Shown: positions 1 to 5,685 of the stretch, piece by piece | Numbering within the stretch: position 1 is the stretch's first letter | Layout: each line of letters opens with the position of its first letter | Program-made: the position numbers and the translations under genes | DNA from: an uncultured Verrucomicrobiota bacterium | Lineage (GTDB): Bacteria; Verrucomicrobiota; Verrucomicrobiia; Chthoniobacterales; SZAS-18 | Reading direction: 5' to 3' | Assembly: GCA_937871685.1 (NCBI GenBank) | Contig: CALMOL010000486.1 | Coordinates: forward strand, 1-7,858 | Length of the DNA stretch: 7,858 nucleotides | Notes under the pieces: generated by a model | Databases searched by the model: none | Told to the model about the DNA's origin: nothing | Seen by the model: only the letters and a program-made list of their open reading frames with translations

Positions 1-220
1 GGGGAGCCGGGGCGGGGGAGGAAGCGGCCGGCTCGGCGGTGCGAGGGGTGGTCTCACCGGCCTTGGCTGGGCGGCGGAGTTTGGCGGCGATCACGCCGGC
101 CACGGCGAGCGCGGCCACGCAGGCGAGGGGGGCGAGAATGCCGGCCAGGACGCGGGTGCCGCGGCTGGGTCGGCCGGATTGGCCGGGCAGGGGAAGCTGA
201 AGGGGTGGTTCGGAAGCCAT
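1..220 (-). CDS. Partial single-pass membrane protein, N-terminal part (unrecognised)
   Basis: An open frame starts with ATG at 218-220 and runs off the left edge, giving the first 73 residues. Residues 1-22 are polar and Pro/Gly/Arg-rich with no signal-peptidase site that I can see. Residues about 24-46 form one strong hydrophobic segment (VLAGILAPLACVAALAVAGV and following). After it comes a basic KLRRPAK stretch and then a Pro/Ala/Thr/Ser-rich tail of linker type. This pattern suggests a membrane anchor followed by an extended linker and an unseen C-terminal domain. The positive charges on both flanks leave the topology open. The gene starts 26 bases after the purB stop on the same strand, so co-transcription with purB is likely. 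No clear ribosome binding site precedes the ATG. I do not recognise the family and assign no function. The frame being real is supported by the clean hydrophobic segment and the tight spacing. Confidence 0.6.
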   Translation of the reverse strand, partial: MASEPPLQLPLPGQSGRPSRGTRVLAGILAPLACVAALAVAGVIAAKLRRPAKAGETTPRTAEPAASSPAPAP

Positions 221-246
221 TACGGGGATACGGCGAAGAAGCGGGC

Positions 247-1548
247 CTAGGTGTCGAGCCCGAGGCGACGGAAAGCGTCGTCCACATGGCGCAAGTGATG
301 ATCGAGGGAGCAGAGGCGGGCGATCTCCTCTGGCGTGAGCGCCCCGGCGACGACCGGTTCGCGGGCGAGATTTTCCGGCAAGGAGCCGCCCTCGCCCGCC
401 CACGTCGCCATGGCGGCGCGCTGCACCGCCTCGTAGGCGGCTTGGCGCTCCAGGCCGCGGCGAGTGAGTTCCAGAAGAATCGTCTGCGAATGAAACAGAC
501 CGCGGGTGAGGTGGAGATTCCGCTCCATCGCCTCCGGATACACCACCAAGCCATCGGTCAGGCCGGTGAGCTTGTAGAGCATGTAATCGAGCAGCGTGCA
601 GGCGTCCGGGAGGATCATGCGCTCCGCGGACGAATGAGAGATGTCGCGCTCGTGCCAGAGCGCCACGTTTTCCAGCGCGGTGACGGCATAGCCACGAATC
701 ACGCGGGCCAGGCCGCAAAGCCGCTCGCCGGTGATGGGGTTGCGCTTGTGGGGCATGGCGGACGACCCCTTTTGGCCAACCGCGAAGCGCTCCTCGACCT
801 CCAGCACCTCGGTCCGCTGGAGATGGCGGAACTCGGTGGCCCAGCGCTCGATGCTCGCGGCGACGAGGGCGAGGGTCTGCATGAATTCCGCGTGCCGGTC
901 GCGCTGGATGACCTGGGTGGCCAGCGCCGCCGGCCGGAGGCCCAGCCGCTCGCAAACCCAGGCTTCCGCCCGCGGGTCGAAGTGGGCGTGGGTTCCCACC
1001 GCGCCGGAAAGCTTTCCGACGCGGATGCGCTCGCGGGTCTGGACGAGGCGCTCGCGAGCCCGGCCGAACTCATCCCACATCAGCGCGAGCTTGAGGCCGA
1101 AGGTGATCGGCTCGGCGTGGATGCCGTGCGAGCGGCCGATCATCACCGTTCGGCGATGCTCTTGGGCGCGCCGGGCGACGACCTCGCGGAGCGCGTCGAT
1201 CTCCTGGAGCAGGAGATCGGTCGAGGCCATCATTTGGACGGCCAGCGTCGTGTCGAGGAGATCCGACGAGGTGAGGCCCTGGTGAATCCAGCGCGAGGCC
1301 GGGCCAACGTAGGTGGCGACGTTTTCCAGGAACGCGATGACGTCGTGGTGCGTCCGCTCCTCGATGCGGGCGACCTCGGCCGCGTCAAAGCGGGCCCGCT
1401 CGCGAATCGTCCGCGCATCTCCGGCCGGCACCTGCCCCAACTCGGCGAGCGCCTCGCAAGCCAGCACCTCGATCTCCAGCCAAGTGGCGAGCTTGCGTTC
1501 CTCGGACCAGACGGCGGCCATTACCGGCCGGGTGTAGCGGGAAATCAT
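247..1548 (-). CDS. purB: Adenylosuccinate lyase
   Basis: This 433-residue protein is full length for the short bacterial PurB type of the fumarase/aspartase superfamily. It acts in the cytoplasm as a homotetramer. It removes fumarate from SAICAR to give AICAR, and from adenylosuccinate to give AMP. The N-terminus MISRYTRP is typical and supports the chosen start. Visible motifs are THHDV (66-70), HQGLTSSDLLDT (89-100), GRSHGIHAEPITFG (138-151) and the superfamily signature GSSAMPHKRNP (261-271). His68, His89, His141 and Ser262 fall at the positions known to be functionally important in the Bacillus subtilis enzyme, so the active site looks intact. The gene lies 40 bases downstream of a 49-residue ORF and 26 bases upstream of the partial membrane protein, all leftward. 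A 6-base-pair inverted repeat sits just upstream of the ATG. No PurR-type operator was recognised. A long open frame on the opposite strand is a GC-rich shadow. Confidence 0.97.
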   Translation of the reverse strand: MISRYTRPVMAAVWSEERKLATWLEIEVLACEALAELGQVPAGDARTIRERARFDAAEVARIEERTHHDVIAFLENVATYVGPASRWIHQGLTSSDLLDTTLAVQMMASTDLLLQEIDALREVVARRAQEHRRTVMIGRSHGIHAEPITFGLKLALMWDEFGRARERLVQTRERIRVGKLSGAVGTHAHFDPRAEAWVCERLGLRPAALATQVIQRDRHAEFMQTLALVAASIERWATEFRHLQRTEVLEVEERFAVGQKGSSAMPHKRNPITGERLCGLARVIRGYAVTALENVALWHERDISHSSAERMILPDACTLLDYMLYKLTGLTDGLVVYPEAMERNLHLTRGLFHSQTILLELTRRGLERQAAYEAVQRAAMATWAGEGGSLPENLAREPVVAGALTPEEIARLCSLDHHLRHVDDAFRRLGLDT

Positions 1549-1550
1549 GG

Positions 1551-1568
1551 GCCGCGACCATCCGCGGC
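1551..1568 (-). promoter_or_regulatory. Hairpin just upstream of the purB start codon
   Basis: GCCGCG at 1551-1556 pairs with CGCGGC at 1563-1568 around a 6-base loop. In the leftward transcript this stem ends 2 bases before the purB ATG, and the loop carries GAUGGU. The stem therefore covers the place where a ribosome binding site would lie. It may influence purB translation, or it may be a chance dyad in GC-rich DNA; the sequence alone does not decide. Confidence 0.3.
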
Positions 1569-1588
1569 GTCTTCCCGCGCGGCAAGGG

Positions 1589-1738
1589 TCAAAGCCCGAT
1601 CTTGACCGTCTTCGTTTCGCCGGCCGGGTCGGGGACGGCGACGCGTCCCTGCTGGATGAGTTGCACGACCTTGGCGACGGCCTCGCGGTCGGTGCTCGAC
1701 TGGTCGCGCATCGCCGCCACCAGCTCGCCGAGGCTCAT
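1589..1738 (-). CDS. Small hypothetical protein, 49 residues
   Basis: A 49-residue frame begins MSLGELVAAMRDQ and ends ETKTVKIGL. It is soluble in character: a probable amphipathic N-terminal helix, a polar QSSTDRE turn, a second helix around EAVAKVVQLIQQG, then a short strand-like end. This alternation looks protein-like, unlike the Arg/Pro-rich shadow translations nearby. A GGAAG lies 9 bases before the ATG and is the best ribosome-binding candidate among these genes. An in-frame ATG at 1795 would add 19 residues rich in Arg and Pro, which look like non-coding translation, so I prefer the shorter start. It lies 40 bases upstream of purB on the same strand and 127 bases after the YqaA-like gene, so it is probably co-transcribed with purB. 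I do not recognise the family. The helix-rich C-terminal half loosely recalls small regulatory proteins such as FlgM, but this is too weak to assign. Confidence 0.55.
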   Translation of the reverse strand: MSLGELVAAMRDQSSTDREAVAKVVQLIQQGRVAVPDPAGETKTVKIGL

Positions 1739-1801
1739 GGGGGCAACACTTCCGGCGGCGGGCCGAAGCGGACGCATCGAAGGGCGGAGATACATGGCGG
1801 C

Positions 1802-1860
1802 AAGGTCTGCCGGCAGATTCGCCCGGCGCGGGCGCGCCGGATGGGTCGAAGGGCAGACTT
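1802..1860 (-). terminator. Nested hairpin after the YqaA-like gene, possible terminator
   Basis: An inner perfect stem, CCGGCGC (1823-1829) with GCGCCGG (1834-1840), has a 4-base loop. It sits inside an outer stem formed by AAG-TCTGCC (1802-1811, with one bulged base) and GGCAGACTT (1852-1860). The element begins 5 bases after the YqaA-like stop codon in the leftward direction. There is no U-tract on either strand, so it does not fit a classical intrinsic terminator. It could still be a 3' stabilising structure or a U-less terminator separating this gene from the small ORF and purB. Confidence 0.35.
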
Positions 1861-1865
1861 TCCCC

Positions 1866-2498
1866 TCAGCGAAGCAGCTTGAGGGCCACGAAGCCCGCCG
1901 CGACCACGACAAAGAAGCCGACGATGACCAGCGTGAGCTGCTTTTCGATGAAGGGCCGGATCCGCTCGCCGAACGCCCGGATGAGGCCAGCCACGAGAAA
2001 GAACCGCACGGCGCGCCCGAGCGTGGCGCCAAGGACGAAGAGTCCAAAGTCGAAACGGAAGACCCCTGCCCCGATGGTGAACACCTTGAATGGGATGGGG
2101 GTGAGCGACTTCACGCTCAGCGCCAGGAATCCCCAGCGATCCGTGAAGCTCTTCATCGTGCGAAACGCCTCGTCCACGTTCGCGATCCCAAGCCAGCCGA
2201 GCATTTGCCGGACGAACGGCTCGGCGAAGACTCCCAGCCCGTAGCCCAGCATGCCGCCCAGCACCGACCAAAGGGTGCAGTGCAGCGCGTAGCGCCACCA
2301 CCGCTCCGGCCGGGCGTAGCAAAGGGCGATCAGCAGCGGGTCCGGCGGGATGGGGAAAAACGACGACTCCGCGAACGACACCGCGTTCATCGTCGTCAGC
2401 CCGCGGGGAGTGCCGGCCTGCACCATCGTCCAGTCGTAAGTCCGGCGGACGAGTCCCGGCCGCTTGGCGGGCGGTGTGGAAGTGGCGGGATCGCTCAT
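1866..2498 (-). CDS. YqaA-type inner-membrane protein (DedA/VTT-related)
   Basis: This 210-residue integral membrane protein resembles the YqaA branch (COG1238) of the SNARE-associated/VTT (DedA-like) superfamily, whose members are linked to membrane lipid handling and membrane homeostasis; the exact role of YqaA is unsettled. Motifs seen are SFAESSFFPIPPDPLLI (41-57), with the acidic residue and the PxPPDP re-entrant-type stretch, then a glycine-rich segment GGMLGYGLG (81-89), the second re-entrant-like TPIPFK (133-138), and a C-terminal hydrophobic helix near 188-208. I chose the ATG at 2498 because the residues before it, up to an in-frame ATG at 2639, are Arg/Pro/Gly-rich and would overlap the divergent ABC transporter start. 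No Shine-Dalgarno-like sequence precedes the start. It is divergent from the ABC exporter (114 bases between starts) and may head the leftward block that includes purB. The family call is based on motif memory, not on an alignment. Confidence 0.85.
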   Translation of the reverse strand: MSDPATSTPPAKRPGLVRRTYDWTMVQAGTPRGLTTMNAVSFAESSFFPIPPDPLLIALCYARPERWWRYALHCTLWSVLGGMLGYGLGVFAEPFVRQMLGWLGIANVDEAFRTMKSFTDRWGFLALSVKSLTPIPFKVFTIGAGVFRFDFGLFVLGATLGRAVRFFLVAGLIRAFGERIRPFIEKQLTLVIVGFFVVVAAGFVALKLLR

Positions 2499-2554
2499 GA
2501 AAAGGGCGGGGGATTTGCGGCGGGAGCACCGAGGTGTCAACGGGCGATTGCGGA

Positions 2555-2583
2555 TTGTCGGGCCGGGTGCCCCGGCGTAAGAG
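2555..2583 (+). promoter_or_regulatory. Tentative promoter for the ABC exporter
   Basis: In the 114-base divergent region, TTGTCG (2555-2560) and TAAGAG (2578-2583) lie 17 bases apart and upstream of the ABC start at 2613. The -10 match is weak (3 of 6). Two GC dyads overlap this stretch: GCCGGG-tgc-CCCGGC (2562-2576) and the palindrome GCCGCGCGGC (2595-2604). I saw no better leftward candidate for the YqaA-like gene. Confidence 0.2.
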
Positions 2584-2612
2584 CGGGGCCGCCGGCCGCG
2601 CGGCGCCTTCCC

Positions 2613-4448
2613 ATGCCCCCGTCTTCGACCGACCACCATCCGCCTTCCGTTTATGGGCGGGTCTTCCGGTATTTCCGGCCCTACCTCCGGCCGACCCTGG
2701 CCGGGCTGGGCCTGACCTTTGTGACCACGCTGATCTCCCTGCTCCAGCCGTGGCCCTTCAAGATCATCATCGACGAACTGCTGCCTGGCTCAGCCCACTA
2801 CCAAGCCGGCGCCTTTACTCGCACCATTGCCCCGTGGTTCGGCGGTCCGTGGGAGGTGCGCTGGAACGTGCTGCTTCTGGCCGGGCTGCTGATCGCGTTT
2901 CACCTCGTCAACGGGCTCCTCGGGCTCGCGACGGCTTACCTCTACATCAAGGTCGGCCTCCGGGCCCTGCTCCAGCTCCGCACGGATCTCTTCACGACGC
3001 TCAACAACCTCTCGCTGAAGTTCCACGACGCGCGCCGGTCGGCCGACTCCTCCTTTCGCGTCGCCTACGACTCGCAGTCGCTCCAGACGTTCTACAACAA
3101 GGGCTTCACGAACGTGTTCGCCTCGGGCTTCATGCTCGTGAGCACCTTTGCCATCATGTGGAGCCTCGACTGGGTGCTCACGCTGCTGTCGCTCGGCGTG
3201 GTGCCTTTTGTGATGTGGGCGCTCAAGCACTACGCCGGCCGGATTCGCGAGGAATCCACCGCCATCCAGGAGAGCGAGAGCGCGGTGCTCCAGACGGTGC
3301 AGGAAGGGATGAGTTCGATCCGAGTGGTCCAGGCCTTTGGCCGCGAGCGGGAAACGGTGGACGATTTCTTCCGGCAGGCCCTGGCGAGCCTACGGGCGAA
3401 TCTGCGGCTGAACTTCACGAACATGTGGTCGTCGCTGATGGTGTCCTCGCTGATGGCCGCGGGCACCGCGATGCTGATCTACTTCGGCACCCTCCATGTG
3501 CTTGATGGAACGCTCACGCTCGGAACTCTCACCGTCTTCGTGAGCTACCTGGCCATGCTCTACACGCCCATTCAGAATCTCACGGGCGTCGCGTGGGCCT
3601 TGGAGGGAGCAGCGGCGGGCGCGCAGCGATGCTTCGAGATTCTGGACGCGGCGGATGACGTGAAGGACGCCCCGGCGGCGGTGCCCCTCGTGGCGGCGCG
3701 GGGAAACATTGCCTTCGAAGACGTTTCGTTTCATTACACAGCTGAACGTAAGATTCTCTCGGCCATCTCGCTTCAGATAGAAGCCGGCGAAAGCGTGGCT
3801 TTCGTGGGAGGGACCGGAGCGGGCAAGAGCACTTTGCTCAGCCTGGTCCCGCGTTTTTACGATCCGACGGAAGGACGTGTTTTACTTGAAGGTTTGGATT
3901 TGCGGTCGCTTACCAAGCGATCGGTTCGCGACCAGATTTCCATCGTTCTTCAAGAGACGGTGCTGTTTTCAACGACGGTGCGTGAGAATATCGCTTACGG
4001 AAGACCGACGGCGACCGACGCGGAAATCGAGGAGGCGGCGCGCCGGGCGCAGGCGTGGGACTTCATCATGGCCATGCCGAAGGGGTTTGACGCGCTGGTG
4101 GGTGAGCGAGGCAGCCACCTCTCGGGGGGTCAGCGCCAACGCATTGGGATCGCGCGGGCATTTCTCAAGGATGCCCCCATCTTGCTCCTCGATGAGCCCA
4201 CCTCCGCCTTGGATCCGTCCACGGAAGCCGGGATCATGGAAACGCTGGCCGGCCTGATGCGCGGCCGGACGACGTTGATCATCACGCACCGCCTCGCGAC
4301 GGTCCATCACCTCGACAAGATCGTGGTGCTCGAGCACGGGAAAGTGGTCGAGGTGGGGCGCGGGCCGGAACTCGTGGCCCGTGGGGGAGCCTACGCCAAG
4401 CTCTATCGGGCGGGAAATTTCGGTGCGGCGGAACCTGTTGGGCGGTGA
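2613..4448 (+). CDS. MsbA-like ABC exporter, fused membrane and ATPase domains
   Basis: This 611-residue protein is a half-transporter of the ABC exporter type: a six-helix membrane domain fused to one ATPase domain, working as a dimer in the inner membrane and using ATP to export substrate. Hydrophobic segments lie near residues 28-47, 86-108, 165-185, 187-203, 275-293 and 303-321. The ATPase domain begins about 363 and shows Walker A GGTGAGKST (399-407), Q-loop Gln447, signature LSGGQ (503-507), Walker B ILLLDEP (523-529) and H-loop His559, so it should be catalytically competent. The start at 2613 gives a normal-length N-terminus; the open frame continues upstream but is antisense to the YqaA-like gene. 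Bases 3720-4015 (about residues 370-467) are about 54% G+C with codons such as TTA, ATA and AGA, while flanking parts are near 70%. The substrate cannot be read from sequence. The adjacent glycosyltransferase hints at a lipid-linked or glycan substrate; a peptide or drug is equally possible. Confidence 0.93.
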   Translation: MPPSSTDHHPPSVYGRVFRYFRPYLRPTLAGLGLTFVTTLISLLQPWPFKIIIDELLPGSAHYQAGAFTRTIAPWFGGPWEVRWNVLLLAGLLIAFHLVNGLLGLATAYLYIKVGLRALLQLRTDLFTTLNNLSLKFHDARRSADSSFRVAYDSQSLQTFYNKGFTNVFASGFMLVSTFAIMWSLDWVLTLLSLGVVPFVMWALKHYAGRIREESTAIQESESAVLQTVQEGMSSIRVVQAFGRERETVDDFFRQALASLRANLRLNFTNMWSSLMVSSLMAAGTAMLIYFGTLHVLDGTLTLGTLTVFVSYLAMLYTPIQNLTGVAWALEGAAAGAQRCFEILDAADDVKDAPAAVPLVAARGNIAFEDVSFHYTAERKILSAISLQIEAGESVAFVGGTGAGKSTLLSLVPRFYDPTEGRVLLEGLDLRSLTKRSVRDQISIVLQETVLFSTTVRENIAYGRPTATDAEIEEAARRAQAWDFIMAMPKGFDALVGERGSHLSGGQRQRIGIARAFLKDAPILLLDEPTSALDPSTEAGIMETLAGLMRGRTTLIITHRLATVHHLDKIVVLEHGKVVEVGRGPELVARGGAYAKLYRAGNFGAAEPVGR

Positions 4449-4456
4449 CGCCACGC

Positions 4457-4470
4457 GGAAAGCGCTTTCC
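4457..4470. promoter_or_regulatory. Perfect 14-base palindrome between the ABC exporter and glycosyltransferase genes
   Basis: GGAAAGCGCTTTCC is self-complementary over all 14 bases. It begins 8 bases after the ABC stop codon and ends 32 bases before the next ATG. As RNA it can form GCGGAAA/TTTCC(C)GC with a GCGC loop and one bulged base. No U-tract follows. It could be a dimeric-repressor operator, an mRNA-processing or attenuation hairpin, or chance. Its position in a short junction makes it worth recording. Confidence 0.35.
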
Positions 4471-4502
4471 CGCCGCTGGCGCCTGCGCAAGCTCGGCCCC
4501 GT

Positions 4503-5684
4503 ATGCCCCGGCCCCGTCATCGCATCGTCGTCCTCGGCTTCATGGGCAACTGCCCGATTGCCGGGGTGATCTGGCAGGCCATCCACTACGTCGTGGGCTT
4601 CCAGAGGCTGGGCCACGAGGTCTTTTACATCGAGGACACCTCGCGGCCGCCGTATGACCCCGTGGCGTTGACGGTGACGGAGGATACGAGCTACGCCGAA
4701 AAGATCCTGGGCCAGCTCGCCCGGGAGTTCGGCTTCGAGGGGCGATGGGGGTTCTCGCCTCGCTACCGATCGCCCCAGGAAACCCTCGGACCGCTGTCGC
4801 GGGACGCCATCAACGGCCTGTATCGTGACGCCGATGCGGTGTTCAACGTGTGTGGCTCGCATGAGTTGAACGACGATCTCGAGCTCTCGAACCGGCTTGT
4901 TTACGTGGAGAGCGATCCGGGGGTCGAACAGATCAAGGTGGATCAAGGCGATGAAGCCACGCGGCGCTATCTGGGACGTCACGCCGCCCGGTTCACCTTC
5001 GGCGAAAACATCGGAAGGCCAGAGTTCCCGGTGCCTCTCCATGGCCTGGAGTGGCTTCCGACGCGGCAGCCGGTGGTGCTCGATTTCTGGAGAACGACCG
5101 CGCCACCGCCGGCCGGAGCGGTCTTCACCACGATCGCGAACCTCGCGACGGGCGGGAAGAAGGACATCACTTGGCGAGACTCACGCTACCTGTGGAGCAA
5201 GTTGCCCGAGTTTGAGCGCTTCCGGCTCGCCCCAACGGTTTGCAGTGAACCGTTCGAGATGGCGACGCATTTCAAGGAGGCTGATCTCGCTCGACGCTTC
5301 GGGGAAGCCGGATGGCGAAGCGTTTCGCCCGACGCAATGAGCGTGGCCTACGGCGACTACGTGCGCTACGTCCAGGGCTCCAGGGGGGAATTCACGGTCG
5401 CCAAGGATCAATACGTCCGGCTGAACACGGGCTGGTTCAGTGACCGCACCGCCTGCTACCTCGCGGCTGGGCGGCCGGCCATTACCCAAGAAACCGGATT
5501 CACGCGCCTGTATGGCGGGACCGAGGGACTGTTCGCCTTTCGCACGATGGAGGACATCGCCCGCGCGGCGGGGGAGATCGGGTCAGATTACCCGCGGCAT
5601 GCCCGGGCTGCGGCGGAGATCGCGAGAGAATGGTTCGAGGCGGAGAAGGTGTGCGCCGAAATGCTCGGACGCATCGGCCTCTGA
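4503..5684 (+). CDS. Glycosyltransferase-like protein (GT-B fold, predicted)
   Basis: This 393-residue soluble protein looks like a GT-B type glycosyltransferase of an uncharacterised family. The N-terminus RIVVLGFMGNCPIAGVIWQA (7-26) is a Rossmann-like strand and glycine-rich loop, followed by GFQRLGHEVFYIED (32-45), a pattern common in the N-terminal domain of glycan-modifying enzymes. DADAVFNVCGSHELN (109-123) fits an inner strand of the same domain. The C-terminal half holds NTGWFSDRTACYLAAGRPAI (308-327) followed by TQETGF (328-333), which resembles the donor-sugar-binding region of CgeB/YkvP-like glycosyltransferases, with a helix after a short Gly-containing turn and an end-of-strand Glu. 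No signal peptide or membrane helix is seen. It starts 54 bases after the ABC exporter on the same strand, so the two are probably co-transcribed, and a role in making a surface glycan or glycolipid that the exporter handles is an inference. Donor and acceptor are unknown. The stop is separated by one base from the stop of the convergent gspF-like gene. Confidence 0.75.
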   Translation: MPRPRHRIVVLGFMGNCPIAGVIWQAIHYVVGFQRLGHEVFYIEDTSRPPYDPVALTVTEDTSYAEKILGQLAREFGFEGRWGFSPRYRSPQETLGPLSRDAINGLYRDADAVFNVCGSHELNDDLELSNRLVYVESDPGVEQIKVDQGDEATRRYLGRHAARFTFGENIGRPEFPVPLHGLEWLPTRQPVVLDFWRTTAPPPAGAVFTTIANLATGGKKDITWRDSRYLWSKLPEFERFRLAPTVCSEPFEMATHFKEADLARRFGEAGWRSVSPDAMSVAYGDYVRYVQGSRGEFTVAKDQYVRLNTGWFSDRTACYLAAGRPAITQETGFTRLYGGTEGLFAFRTMEDIARAAGEIGSDYPRHARAAAEIAREWFEAEKVCAEMLGRIGL

Positions 5685-5685
5685 G

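Noticed and set aside
205..1605. 466-residue open frame on the + strand opposite purB
   Set aside because: It is wholly antisense to a clear, complete PurB; the translation is rich in Arg, Gly, Ala and His with no domain, and long stop-free antisense frames are expected in GC-rich coding DNA.
1602..2612. 337-residue N-terminal extension of the ABC exporter frame
   Set aside because: The stretch is antisense to the small ORF and the YqaA-like gene and is low in hydrophobic structure; the ATG at 2613 gives the normal family length and N-terminus.
2499..2639. Longer start for the YqaA-like protein (ATG at 2639)
   Set aside because: The added 47 residues are Arg/Pro/Gly-rich and would overlap the divergent ABC start; the family similarity begins after 2498.
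3969..5042. 357-residue minus-strand frame across the ABC and glycosyltransferase genes
   Set aside because: It overlaps two well supported genes on the other strand and its translation is rich in Arg, His and Pro without recognisable motifs.
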